DNA of 64,000 nucleotides from Porphyra umbilicalis. Its lineage: Eukaryota; Rhodophyta; Bangiophyceae; Bangiales; Bangiaceae. The notes below the pieces were generated by a model, which saw only the letters and a list, made by a program, of their open reading frames with translations, was not told where the DNA came from and did not search any database. The stretch is taken from assembly GCA_002049455.2 (NCBI GenBank), contig KV918859.1, positions 173,783 to 237,782 of the forward strand, written 5' to 3'. Positions 54,411-64,000 of the stretch are shown here, one piece after another. Positions within the stretch are counted from its first letter, which is position 1, and every line of letters starts with the position of its first letter. The position numbers and the translations under genes were made by a program.

Positions 54411-54698
54411 CCAGTAGTGAGCCTCTTTCGTCCAGACATTGTCTGGACCCGGTCTCTCTCGTGCGCCTCTCAGCCTGTTTTAGCGCATTGACACGAGCAA
54501 TGTCGGTCTGACGGTGGGCCTGACGCGGCATTTTTTTGTGTCTCAAGCCCCCCTATGGGCACGATGTCTGAGCGGGCTGTTCGTGTCTGGCACGTATCCG
54601 GTTGACGGCCCTTGCATGGGCGTGTCGACAGGGGCTATTGCAGGGGGGCACCACAGGGCACGAGCTCTGGATGCTACCATGTGATTGGCGCATTCTGT

Positions 54699-54736
54699 TT
54701 CACGCGGGGTGTTAACGCGAATACGGCGTGAAAGCT
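54699..54736 (-). repeat. Right terminal inverted repeat of the 15-kb element
   Basis: Read inward from 54736 it is AGCTTTCACGCCGTATTCGC followed by GTTAACACCCCGCGTGAA. It matches the left repeat at 31 of 38 positions, with the outer 11 bases and the CCGCGTGAA block identical. Confidence 0.8.
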
Positions 54737-55161
54737 GTTGCGCCTGTTTCCTTCACGGCGCGGGGAGTGGCGGGTCAGACTCGGGCGCGGGGCGGGCGAT
54801 CCAGGCGGCGTCAGGACTTGCAGGCTGGCGGCGCTGTCGTCGACCCGACCGAACCGATCGATCGATCGAGTCTGCCTCCACAGCATGGCTGGCACCTTGC
54901 CATGGTCGCTCGCCGCGCCACCCCACGTTGCCGCAGCGGCGAAACGGCAGCTGCCGTCGCCGCCGTGCTACTGCTTGCTGGTGCCGCTAGGGTGTCGCCC
55001 CGCCCGTGTGCTTGCCCGTTGCCCGCGTCGGTTGCGCCGCGCCCGCGGGGGCGCCGCGCCCCGCTTGGACCGGCGGGCGCCCGCCGCCGCCGCGGGCCGC
55101 CCCCCCCGCCGCGCGGCGAGCGGGCGCGCGACACCCCCCCCCCGTCCCCCCGAGGCCAACC

Positions 55162-56373
55162 ATGGCGACGGCGTCGACGCCGCTGCTGCCGTCGGCGGCT
55201 GGCCCTGCCCCCCTCCGCCGGGGGTCCGCCGCCCCGTCCACCCCCCGCCGCCGTGCCGTGGCCGTGGCGGCCACGACGCTCTGCGCGCTCCTCGGCCTGG
55301 CGCTCGTTTTGTCGCGGGGCGACGTGGGGCGGGGGGCCGCCCGCCCCGCCCCGCCCACCGCCGTGGCGGCGGCGGCGGCGGCGGTTGGGGGCGGCGGCGC
55401 GGCGGCGTCGGCGGCGGCCGCGCCTCCCCCCCCGCGGTCGCCGTTCCCGCCCCTCCCCCTCCCCTATGCCGGCGTCAAGAAGAAGCCGGCGCCGACGCCG
55501 CTTTGTGGCATCCCCGGTGGCGTGTGCGCGCTCGGCGTGCCGTGCTGCGAGCCGACCGACGTGTGCATGCAGCAGCTGCTCTTCATGCAGTGCGTCGGTA
55601 AGACACGGGCGGCGGGGGCCACGAGGCAGCGTGGCGGCGACCGCCGCCGCACGCACGTGGTCGTCCTCCACCGCGGCTGGCACGGCGGCGGCGGCGGCGG
55701 CGGCGGCTATGGGCACGGCCACGGCCACGAGCACGGGCACGGGCGGGGGGTTGGCGGCGGCTGGGGCGGCGGCGGCTGGTGGTGGTTGTTGCCTCACCCT
55801 CACCACGCGCACCCCCACGGCCACGCACGCAACGGGACCAACGCCGGGGGGCACAACGCGTCGTCGTCACGCGCGGGGGTGCCCCCCCCCCCGCCGCGCC
55901 CACCACCGTGCGGGCGGTGGAGGTGTGGTGGGGCGGCGACGGCGCGCCCGCCGGCCGCCCCGTTGCGCTCGTCGCGCCCGCGTCGGCGGCGCGCGTCGAC
56001 GCGGGCGGCGACGCGTGGGTGTGGGCGGGCTCCCCGCCCGACGACGACGCGGGTGTGCCGGTCGGTCGCCTCGCCGGTGCGGGCGCCGCCGCTGCCGCGC
56101 CGCCGCCAGCCGACGCGGCGGTCATTGTGTGGACGGTCGAAGTCGACCGCCCCCCGCCGCGGGTGCCGGGGGGGCGCGCGCCGCCGTATCCGCTCTTTTC
56201 GGCGACCGTGCGGGGGGGGGGGGCGAAGCGCCCCCCGCCGCCACGACGACGGCGGCGGCGGTGGCGCTCCCGTCGGGGGGGGCGGTGCGGCTGGTGCGGA
56301 CGGTGGTGCGTGGGGGGGGGGGGGGGGCGTGCCCCATGGGGTCGTGTTAGCCGCCGAGCAGCTCGGCCATTAA
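55162..56373 (+). CDS. Putative membrane-anchored/secreted protein with knottin-like cysteines
   Basis: From ATG 55162, a basic leader is followed by one hydrophobic segment (AVAVAATTLCALLGLALVL, residues about 32-50), a signal anchor. A Pro/Ala/Gly-rich stretch follows, then a cysteine motif, C-x6-C-x5-CC-x5-C-x8-C (CGIPGGVCALGVPCC then VCMQQLLFMQC). The spacing recalls small disulfide-knot modules but proves no function. A Gly/His-rich tract (YGHGHGHEHGHGRG) comes next, then sequence that reads well only after frame changes at C or G runs near 55880, 56215 and 56320 (VEVWWGGDGAPAGRP, VIVWTVEVDRPPP, VALPSGGAVRLVRTVVR), ending near 56373. A donor-like GTAAGA at 55598 could instead end exon 1. 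Homopolymer errors seem the simpler reading. Family unknown. Confidence 0.4.
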   Translation: MATASTPLLPSAAGPAPLRRGSAAPSTPRRRAVAVAATTLCALLGLALVLSRGDVGRGAARPAPPTAVAAAAAAVGGGGAAASAAAAPPPPRSPFPPLPLPYAGVKKKPAPTPLCGIPGGVCALGVPCCEPTDVCMQQLLFMQCVGKTRAAGATRQRGGDRRRTHVVVLHRGWHGGGGGGGGYGHGHGHEHGHGRGVGGGWGGGGWWWLLPHPHHAHPHGHARNGTNAGGHNASSSRAGVPPPPPRPPPCGRWRCGGAATARPPAAPLRSSRPRRRRASTRAATRGCGRAPRPTTTRVCRSVASPVRAPPLPRRRQPTRRSLCGRSKSTAPRRGCRGGARRRIRSFRRPCGGGGRSAPRRHDDGGGGGAPVGGGGAAGADGGAWGGGGGVPHGVVLAAEQLGH

Positions 56374-56937
56374 CGCGGGGGGGGGGGGGGGGGGGTTTGG
56401 TGATGCGCGCGTGGAGGGGGCTGCGGCGGCTGCCCGACGGCGGCGGGGGGGGGGGTACGGAGAGCGATGGCCTTGTTGGGGAACCCGTCGGGCTGGCGGA
56501 GGAGTACGCTCTGGGAGGGGCGATGCCGTCGTTGTTCACACTGGTTTGCTTCTTCCGCGTTACCGTCGTGGGGCCGAGGGCGGTGGACCCGCCTCGAGGC
56601 GCTGTCGTCGGCGCCCGCATACGTCTCTGAATACCAGCCCGACTGTATCGTGTCTGCCCCGTGATAGCTGGTCCGGTCTGGGCTGGGTTCCGCCGAGCAG
56701 GGAACAGCAGCAGGCTGTAGCTGGGGCTCTCTCCGTCGCCAGAGACGCTTGGCTGCACGGTCTGTGTTTGACCAGCTCGTAACCGCCCGGCATCGATGCT
56801 CATCTCTGCCCGGTCTCGAGCCATGTAAGCTCGGTGCCTGTACTGGCCGACATTTGCAGCGGCATTCGTAGCGACAAACTCTTGTAGCTGGAGGCCCCAC
56901 TCGTGGCGACGACCGCCCGTCGCTTCCAACCAGCACC

Positions 56938-57095
56938 GTCAGCTTTCGGAAGAATTCCCCAACTGGCTGCATCGGCCGCCACCAGGCGCCCAAGCCCATC
57001 GAATCGGCGTTTCGATGGGGCCGGATGGGACACGATGAGGCCCATCGCGCACCCACCGGTCGCCCACCGAACAGGGGTTCCGATGGGCGTTCTCA
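56938..57095 (+). repeat. Dispersed repeat, copy 1
   Basis: It starts GTCAGCTTTCGGAAGAATTCCCC and includes CCCATCGAATCGG, GATGAGGCCCATCG and CACCGAACAGGGG. It is homologous to 59825-59684 read on the minus strand, with several small gaps. No coding is seen. Confidence 0.55.
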
Positions 57096-59683
57096 CGAGC
57101 CCCGCCCGGAGTTCCTGGCCGAACAGCCGACAGCCGGGGCTCGTTATGCAAGGGTGCTGATGTAAAGCATGCCACGTGTGAAGACAAGGACTAGGACGAA
57201 GGCGAGTTATTATCAAACATGGTGTCTTTGGCTGCCAAATGCACTGGCCTGGGTTCGACGCCTTCAACGGACTCGTCGTCTGATCGCCGTGTGACCGTCT
57301 TGCCTCTCGCCTGCGATCCACATGGGCACCCTCACCACTTGCCCCGACCCCCTCGTCCCTCCCGCTCCCCTAACGTCGCTGTGTCAAATATGGATCACTT
57401 TTGTCCTTTTCTGGGCTCAGAGAAGGCAACGTCCATCAGAGCACGGGTTGCGCGAGTGCACTGGAAAGCCTGTGAGTTTCTCTACAAACGCCACGCGAGA
57501 AGTAATACGTTTTGTGCATGTCTTCTTACTCTTTTCTGCTCTTCTATAGCGCTCTCCAGTGTGACGTAGAATTACCATCCAGCGGCATCTCTGGATCACC
57601 GATCGTCGGATCGTTTCACACCACGCGACGGCAATCGATCGAAAAAGGACACACGAAGACACAATGAAAGAGTAATTGTAGGATCATTGCTGCCCAACGG
57701 GGAACAATACTGTGTCTCGGCCATCTGAGGCCAGCGACGTAGCCGCGCCTGGTCACGCTCTGTGGACGTGCATTCGCTTGACGCCCATCCAGTGGATCTC
57801 GCGCCGGTTGGATGGACGGCCACGGAGGACTTTGCGGCCACCGAGTGACAATATGTTGGTGATTAAAATAAATTTGCCTTCGATCGATCGTGTGTGTGTA
57901 ACAATACAAGCGACTTGGCGGCGGTTCTGCCCGATCGATAGGGCTATGCGACATAAACACGTGTTTATCTTCGATCATGGTGCTTTTCTCTACACCGTTC
58001 GAAAGCCCTTCAGCTCAGGCTTCTGCTCGTATGTTTATAGCCCTCCCGCGTGCTTCTGTACTGAGCGCTCGTCAGAGGAAGAAAAAACAGTGGGCAAATA
58101 GGCTGAAATCGACGATTCCGGTGATCCACATTTGACCTGAGTGATCCAGAATAGGCACAGGGACGATACCAGACCACCGATGCGAGCGGCTCGCTGCTTA
58201 CCACCGTCTCCACCGCCGCCACTGGCACGACGGTCATCAACCAAACAGCGGGGGGGGGGGGTGATGGGGGGGGGTCCGCGGCACCCTCGTCCTCTTCGTG
58301 CACGTGTGGGGGGGGGGGGTGGGGCGGGGGGCAGTGTTGCCGCCGCCGCCGCCACCGTGGCGGTGGGGACGCCGCCGTGGCTGACGGAACCGACCCGACG
58401 CCGTCGGCCGCGTCGGCCGCGCGTTCCGCCTTGCGTCCGTGCGCGTGGCGGTGCTGTTGCGTTTTTTGCGTTTTTTTTTGTTTTTTTTGCTTGTCGTCCC
58501 TTTGCCATCTGACCCGGCGGCTGTACGACTTTTTTCCCGTTCGGCGCGCCCCCGCGCGCGCCGCTTGGCCGGGCGGCGGCGGTCGGTCTGGCGGCGGCGT
58601 GTCGCCGGCGCGGGGGGGATGCCGCGCCGTCTGCGACGCTGTCACGCGGGGGGGCGCCGCGGTCGGGTCGCCGCGGCAGGGGGTGCCGCCCGTGGGGGCT
58701 CCCCGCCGCTGCCACTGCCGCCGCCGCCGCCGTCACCGTTGGCGGTGGGTCCGTCGCGCGCCCGCCGGGGCTCAAGCCATGTTGCTTGCGGCCACCCCCA
58801 CGCGCCAGTGGGATGGTACGTTGGAGCTGCGTGGGCGTTGGTCGGGGCTGGGGGGAAGGAAGGTGGCGACGGTCCTGTGTGGCGAGCGGCGACCCAGCTG
58901 CCTGCGGCACAGTGGTGGACGGGGACGTTTTCGACCGCACGAGCTGCGGTGCACGTCGTGCCGCCCCGCCACCACCATGGCCGCGGCCATCTCCACCGGC
59001 TGCCGCACAGCTGGCGCTGCATACACAGGGAGGCCTCTCTCATTTGTCCGACCGTCCGGCTACCCGCGCGCCGCAGCCGCTCGCTGCGGCGACCTTTGCT
59101 GCGCCGATGTCAGTGGCGCCGGGGAGGTCGCCGCGGACCGTGCCGGCGCCGGCTGCGCACTTGGGAGGGCGTCGCCCCCTGTGGCAGTGGGGTGTCATGG
59201 TCGACTGATTTTGGTAGCCGGTCCTCGGTGGGGGGGGGGCAAGGCAGAACGGGCGGGTCGTCTTCCTAGAGTTCTGTAGGGCTTGCGGTGGACCCGTCCC
59301 CACCGCCGGCGCACGGGAAGCGGCCGGCCGGCCGCCGCGACGAGCCCTGCACCCACTTCTCTCAGTACGCGTATTGACCTGGTTCGCATATGCATCGCCA
59401 TGGGCACTTTTTTCTCGTGCCAGACACCACGCGTACGTCATCAGAATCGTCCTAGCTGAGCAAGAAATGCATGGCGAAGAAAAAGAGAAACACGCCCAGG
59501 CGCGCGTGTTTCTTGGACAGGTGTCACCACCGGTCACGATCAATACCCCTCAGTACACCCACTTGCAACTTGCCTGCATCATTCCCTTCCAAAAGGCTCC
59601 TGAGGCATGATGTGCATATTGGGATTCTGGTTGGTCGCAGAAGAGCTGTCAGCAGCCTTGGTCTCGTGACTCACGCCGATGGG

Positions 59684-59825
59684 TGCCCGATGAGGCCGAT
59701 TTCCCCCGGGCATTGTCCCCATCGGGGCCCCATCAGTTCCAACCGGACACCCGATTCGATGGGCTTCGATGCCCACCGAACACCCCCCCCGATGGGGATT
59801 CTACCGGAAGCTGACGACCGCGCCC
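59684..59825 (-). repeat. Dispersed repeat, copy 2 (inverted)
   Basis: On the minus strand it starts GTCAGCTTCCGGTAGAATCCCC, then has CCCATCGAATCGG and related GATGGG blocks, matching the copy at 56938. The pair are inverted with 2.6 kb between them. Confidence 0.55.
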
Positions 59826-60012
59826 GGGGGTCGGCGGAACACGATTTTCCCGTTGCACCGCCCATCGAATAGATCGATTCGATGTGCCAGTACCAGCCGT
59901 TGCGAGTTGCTCAGCCGTTACGCCCGACGCCACCCAGCGCAAACTGTGCGTCCCCGCTCGACACCACCCTGCCTCCGTCGCCGCCCCCCCCCCGCCGTGG
60001 GCTGCCCCTGAC

Positions 60013-61569
60013 ATGACCGTGTCGGTCACCATGACGACCGTCTCCCGCGCCGTCGTCCTAGGCACGTACCGCCGCGCCCTGCGCGTGGCAGCGTCCCTGC
60101 CCTCTGCCGACGCGCGCGCCTACTACGCGGCCAACACGCGGCAGCAGTTTGCGGGCCATGCGGACGAGGTGGACGCGGCGCGGATTGGGCACCTGCTGCG
60201 CCGTGCAGAGGAGGGTATTGTGTTTGTGCGCAACAAGGTACGTGCGCTCATTGCTCCTCGTCGTAGGTCTGCTGCTTGTTTTCATGTGCTTGGTTGGCCC
60301 TTGCGCTGGTCCTGTCTGTCGGCGGCTGCCTGTCGGTTGGCCGACCCATGTAGGCATTTTCTTGCATTCCGGGCAGCCGCCGGCATCATTGGACCACTTC
60401 CCCTCACTTGCCCTGCGTCCATGTTGTCTGTCCTCCATACCTCTCCACGCTTGAGCTGACGTGTCTGCAAAGCCCCTGCAGAAGTGTTGCCTCCTCGTTA
60501 GCGTTGATAGGTGTTGCTGCCTACTTACGCTCGTCTGCTGGCACATTTTTTCTGACCTTGCTACGTTGTGCTCTCCCAGATTCTTGTTCTTTCTGTATGT
60601 GTGCCTACTTTGACAGTACCTGTTGTGAGACTGGCGTGCTATTCGTCTTCCTTGTGTGACATTGGCTTTTGGGTGTTGGTGGTACTGTCGCACATGGTGT
60701 GTTTAGTTCTGGTGCGCCATCCCCATCCATTCAAAGCGTGCTACCGCCATGGGAGGTATCTCCCCATCCATCCACGTGCACCTGTTCAGCATGGCATCGA
60801 CCTTTTCCTCCATCATCTCGTCCACGGGGACCGGCGGCCGCAGGGTTGGAGTGGGAATGGCGTACAGGTTGCCCTCGACGGTTGACAAGAAGCCATTAGT
60901 GTTGAGGACGTGGAGCAAGCTCGTCCACCCGCTTCGTCAGGTTACTTCTTGGCCACTTCGAGGCCACACACCCGAGAACCATGAAGTCGCAGAGGGGGGC
61001 TACAAAGAGAGTCATATGACTGTCTTTACAGCCCCCCTCGGCGACTTCACCATATGGTCATACGGTGGATCCAAGAGGGCACCCTGGCAAACGGATACAG
61101 TCATTATTCGACATTGTCCCACTGGACATTGTCACGCTGTGACAATGTCCAGTGCGATCGTGCAAAACCAATTTATTCAGACGACCGCCCCAACTGTATG
61201 AGCTCATCACTTTGGGTTGGATGACCGCCTGTCGGGTGCGCTCGTCGCCGCACCGACGGTCCTTTTCCGCATGTCCTAGCCCACATCACCGTGCGTGATC
61301 ATCGCGTGCTCTCGCCGCGCTGATCCCCACCTCTCTCCCCGCTCTGCACCTCCGTTCATTTTCCACCCATCCAGACGTTGTGGCTGATTGCAAAGATGGC
61401 CAACGTCCCCACCCCGTGCCCAAGCTCTGTCGATGCGGCCGCAGCCGTTGCCCGGGAGGCTTTTTGTCAAGCCGCACCCGATTTGCTGTCCCAGTCCGCT
61501 GATAGAGACGTGCACGCGATTGAGGACACTGTTGACCTGGCCCTGAGTGGTCAGGATGATGATGCTTGA
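60013..61569 (+). CDS. LYR-motif protein (LYRM4/ISD11-like), two exons
   Basis: Exon 1 is 60013-60237 (75 codons, donor GTACGTGC). Exon 2 is 61375-61569, after a long pyrimidine tract and ATCCAG. The join is phase 0 and gives 139 residues. Exon 1 matches the complex1_LYR pattern: VLGTYRRALRVAASLP (LYR as TYR), then ARAYYAANTRQQFAGH and IGHLLRRAEEGIVFVRNK, like the helices and conserved Arg/Phe of LYRM proteins. Exon 2 (TLWLIAKMANVPTPCP onward) adds an acidic tail that is longer than ISD11's. LYRM proteins work in mitochondria; LYRM4 binds the cysteine desulfurase for Fe-S cluster assembly and others serve respiratory complexes. Which member this is cannot be settled here. The 1.1-kb intron contains foldback repeats. 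Confidence 0.6.
60979..61053. repeat. Foldback repeat in the LYR-gene intron
   Basis: CCATGAAGTCGCAGAGGGGGGC at its left (first 20 bases matter) pairs with GCCCCCCTCGGCGACTTCAC at its right, 29-bp arms with a few mismatches. The centre GAGAGTCATATGACTGTC is itself palindromic (AGTCATATGACT). The transcript could fold into one long hairpin. Confidence 0.75.
61121..61153. repeat. Perfect 15-bp hairpin in the LYR-gene intron
   Basis: ACTGGACATTGTCAC (61121-61135) and GTGACAATGTCCAGT (61139-61153) pair perfectly around GCT. ACATTGTCCCACTGGACATT just before it adds a short direct repeat of the arm. Confidence 0.85.
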
Positions 61570-63038
61570 TGTATTTGACTTCTTTTTTTCGTGCTTGATT
61601 TTGTAGTGCACAGGGTCTTGGTCGCGGAGCGTGCGTTGTAGAGGAACCTCGACCAGCCGCGCAGGACAGAAAATATATGTGGCGGTGGTCCGTCTGCACC
61701 AAGAGACATGAGTGTCAGCAGGAGGGGTCGCTTTCGACAGATGCAGGAGTGCCCACATCACTTGCAAGACTGGTCTCGATCGTTGCCAAATTCGAACGAA
61801 TTTTCAGTCGAGCGACTCTGAGTCTGCCACGAGGCGAGACGAAGAGTCCTTGCTGGCGCTTCACAGCGATTTGCGACCTCTTCCTTATTTAATCCTGGCC
61901 CCTAAATGAGACTGTCTGCAGAGGTTTCCACAGGACAGTCCTTTTCGTGCAGCCAGGTCAATCCCGCACACAGGTTGGAACTATCCGCTGAATTATCCCA
62001 CAGCGATCGACGGATCGATACGAAGGAGTCCCTAGAATTGTTCGACGGACGATCCCAATATCACGCCACAATCATCACAGGATTGGTATAGGTTCTTTCT
62101 CTTGGAAAATGCAGAGAACTCTTCTCGGGCGACTTCTGTCTTGTTCACCGGGATAATCCTACGAACTGACCTGGGATCAGAGGCGGACTGCACGGTGGAT
62201 AGTCCGTGGGAACAATCGAAGAGCAGAGCAGCAGACTATCTCTGGGATTGTCTGAGAGATTTTTCTGTCGCTTGTTTTAGAGATCGGCGCACGTTCCAGT
62301 TCTGCGATCGTCCGTCGCTCGAAGATGTAGGACGCTGCACGGATGGTTCGTTCGGCTCAAGGAGGGGGCCAGCTTCAGGATTCTATGCATAGAGACGAAT
62401 TAGATTCTTGCGAGCATGTAGCCCACGCGGCTAAGCGGTGTTGGGCTCTTGTCATGCCACAGTACAGTCTTTCTCCAATGCTGTCCACCCTCTATGGCGA
62501 TCGTACGACCAGAAAGTAGCCCACATTTTTCGTGCAGAAGACGATGATTGGGAGCCACGATCGCTGTTGATTGTACCGTAGAGGCCGGTCGACCGCGTTC
62601 GTTGCTATCCCCCCCTGGACAAGAACGGAAGCGACAAGAATGGAGAAAGACTGTACAGCCGAAGTGCGTGGAGACCTGTTTGCTCGGCTTCTGTTCGTAC
62701 TTGGCACAGTAGCGAGCGTCCTATCGTCCTTCCACCGGTCTGATCCGTATCGATTCTGCTTGGGACTCCCCCCTCTGTCATCGGTCGGGTTGAGTGCCAG
62801 TCACTCAAGCTGGCATCTCGGCTTCCGGCACCATTCCTGGCCCACAGGCGGCATCTCAGACTGCGCTCTCGAATTTGTTGACGCCTTTGTCTTACGTCGC
62901 AGCGTCCACAGGCACGCCCCGTGAGCGCCTCCCTGCGAATACGGTTGATATGCTATACGTTGAAGTGCCTGTTACTGGGATCCGAACTGCGCTTCTGCGT
63001 GTTGTGAGCGTGTCAAAAAGACAGTGCATAACGAAACG
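61570..63038. other. Upstream region of the second Tnp2-like gene with recurring short motifs
   Basis: No gene is supported. Between 61775 and 62575 the motif CGATCG recurs with CGG or CCG nearby (GCGATCGACGGATCG at about 62003, TGCGATCGTCCGTCGC at about 62302, GCGATCGTACG at about 62500). GAACTATCCGCTG at 61978-61990 is shared, inverted, with 3119-3131 near the first Tnp2-like copy. This looks like a subterminal repeat zone of a transposon; ends were not identified. Confidence 0.4.
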
Positions 63039-64000
63039 ATGAAGCGTCGCAGGCGTGGACCTCGAGGCACCGCGTTCTTCGATCTTGCCGATGGAGACCT
63101 CCGGCATTTTCAGTCGCAACGGGCCACGTGTACAACAGGTTCGAGAGCTATGACCATAGAGGAGTCTGGAAGCATCTGTGTGACGGAGAACCCGAGCACG
63201 TTGGGAGAAACGCCGTCACACACTGCCGCTGCGGAGGTCTACCACGATGTAGTCATGTCCTCAGACTCTGAGCCTGATGGATGTCCCTCGGACGATACAG
63301 ACATCTCCAGTGAAGAAGAACGACCACCTGGACAGTTTGCTTCTCGCCGGGAATTCCTGTGCTTTGGCTACCTCTTTGGACGAGCTCGTCTCACACTCCG
63401 GCAGTACGACATCATGCGCGAGGCAGAGAACTCATTCAGCCCCAAGGAGAGGTGGCCGTCGAGGTGGCGCTTACAACAGATGCGAAAGAAAATGTTGAAC
63501 TCCGCAATACCGCTGAGACGCGAGGTGACGACGAGGCAGCTACCCGTTGGCAAAGGAAAGACCCTCCGCAAGCTGCCTGACGTTACTGTGTCCTACATTC
63601 CGTTCTCTGTGCACATAAAGAGGGACTTTGGGGACCCAGTGACAGCGGCTCTGTTCCATCGCGAAGGGGATGCACGCGCCGGGACTGTTGAGCGCCCTGT
63701 AGAGTTCTTTCAGACAGTGGCGGCCAGGGATCCGGCTCGTTTCAACTTCAAGAACGGCTTTTTCAGAGATGGATACATGTACGGTATCGGATGCATTGTC
63801 TCTGTCTCCTTGGATGACAACACAAGGTTTCAGGCCCGATTGGAAAGTACAGCGATTGCATCCGACGGCGACGTCTCTATCTCAGAGTCATCGTACGCTC
63901 CCCAGAGCACTCTCCGAGTTGGGGACTTGCTGGGGCTGTTTGAGGTCCTTAATGAGTTTGAGCCTCCTGAGCCGTGGGCGTCGTGCTTCCAAGACGATTG
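63039..64000 (+). CDS. Tnp2-like transposase gene, copy 2 (5' part; cut by the window)
   Basis: The frame opens at ATG 63039 (MKRRRRGPRGTAFF) and stays open for 320 codons to the window edge. It parallels copy 1 block by block: basic start, acidic Ser-rich segment (MSSDSEPDGCPSDDTDISSE), SRREFLCFGYLFGRARLTLR, SRWRLQQMRKKM, then HIKRDFGDPVTAALFHREGD and STLRVGDLLGLF. Divergence from copy 1 is large, roughly half the residues, so they are sister families and not a recent duplication. It has no frameshift where copy 1 breaks. The region with the catalytic residues lies beyond the window. A transposase role is inherited from copy 1 and is moderate. Confidence 0.55.
   Translation, partial: MKRRRRGPRGTAFFDLADGDLRHFQSQRATCTTGSRAMTIEESGSICVTENPSTLGETPSHTAAAEVYHDVVMSSDSEPDGCPSDDTDISSEEERPPGQFASRREFLCFGYLFGRARLTLRQYDIMREAENSFSPKERWPSRWRLQQMRKKMLNSAIPLRREVTTRQLPVGKGKTLRKLPDVTVSYIPFSVHIKRDFGDPVTAALFHREGDARAGTVERPVEFFQTVAARDPARFNFKNGFFRDGYMYGIGCIVSVSLDDNTRFQARLESTAIASDGDVSISESSYAPQSTLRVGDLLGLFEVLNEFEPPEPWASCFQDD

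Larger units (their letters stand above)
39719..54736. mobile_element. 15.0-kb KDZ-type DNA transposon with helicase and Ulp1-like protease
   Basis: 38-bp inverted repeats at 39719-39756 and 54699-54736 (31/38 identical) start AGCTTTCACGC. They enclose ORF1 (+, 40424-42774), a PIF1-like helicase (-, 42789-45767), a Ulp1-like protease segment and a KDZ transposase (-, 48349-53178), and a 184-bp tandem array. Zisupton, a KDZ member, is known to combine such a transposase with a Ulp1 protease. A PIF1 helicase in the same element is unusual as far as I know. No exact target duplication is seen: left flank CGCCGTTT, right flank GTTGCGCC. The unit is inferred from the repeats plus gene content. Confidence 0.75.
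56374..60012. other. Gene-poor region between the secreted-protein and LYR genes
   Basis: No supported gene. G runs occur at 56379-56396, 58250-58275 and about 58310. Several GATCGATC-type motifs lie at 57596-57930. A Phe/Cys-rich frame at 58377-59279 is low-complexity and unconvincing. Two inverted copies of a dispersed repeat (listed separately) flank most of the region. Confidence 0.4.

Noticed and set aside
39711-54744. An 8-bp target duplication around the 15-kb element
   Set aside because: CGCCGTTT on the left and GTTGCGCC on the right do not match; only a 3-base GTT could be forced, with an offset.
58377-59279. A 300-codon plus-strand frame with a Cys/Phe-rich hydrophobic segment
   Set aside because: The hydrophobic part comes from a T-rich run, the rest is Arg/Pro-rich, and an overlapping frame is equally long. 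No domain or paralogue was found.

Overview
The window reads as nuclear DNA of a GC-rich eukaryote whose genes have few, short GT-AG introns (donors such as GTACGT and GTGAGT). No operons or bacterial signals are seen. The mix of transposon families, the low intron density and the G/C homopolymers would suit a bangiophyte red alga of the Porphyra/Pyropia kind. That is inference from composition and style; another GC-rich alga or protist is possible. Most of the 64 kb is mobile DNA, with a few host-like genes between.

Left part (1-17.7 kb): a minisatellite; a seven-finger C2H2 protein; a decayed Na+/H+ antiporter exon; a small hAT-like element; a 4.58-kb LTR retrotransposon without coding capacity, on the minus strand with matching 473-bp LTRs; a frameshifted Tnp2-like transposase gene; a convergent JmjC-domain gene; two minus-strand ORFs of unknown role, one an RGG/YGG-rich protein; and an LTR-related fragment.

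Middle (17.7-39.7 kb): two PIF/Harbinger-type modules, each a DDE transposase gene convergent with a Myb/SANT-like gene. The first transposase is truncated; the second is a complete three-exon gene. Between them is a Ty1/copia element (19742-26268) with a perfect 5-bp target duplication and broken pol. A 132-bp TA-flanked MITE sits in its 3' LTR but not its 5' LTR. Next comes a minus-strand ABCB-type full transporter whose reading frame slips at G/C homopolymers.

Right part (39.7-64 kb): the most striking object is a roughly 15.0-kb element (39719-54736) bounded by 38-bp imperfect terminal inverted repeats (31/38 identical). It encloses a KDZ-type transposase with N-terminal CxC/SWIM-like zinc clusters, fused in frame to a Ulp1-like SUMO-protease domain except for one TGA codon. 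It also carries a PIF1-like helicase, a 783-residue unknown protein and five 184-bp repeats, each with a CCAAT box, just upstream of the transposase gene. I read these as parts of one large transposon. After it come a membrane-anchored or secreted protein with knottin-like cysteine spacing, a two-exon LYR-motif (LYRM/ISD11-like) gene, and at the right edge the start of a second Tnp2-like transposase gene. That copy is unbroken at the point where the first copy is frameshifted.
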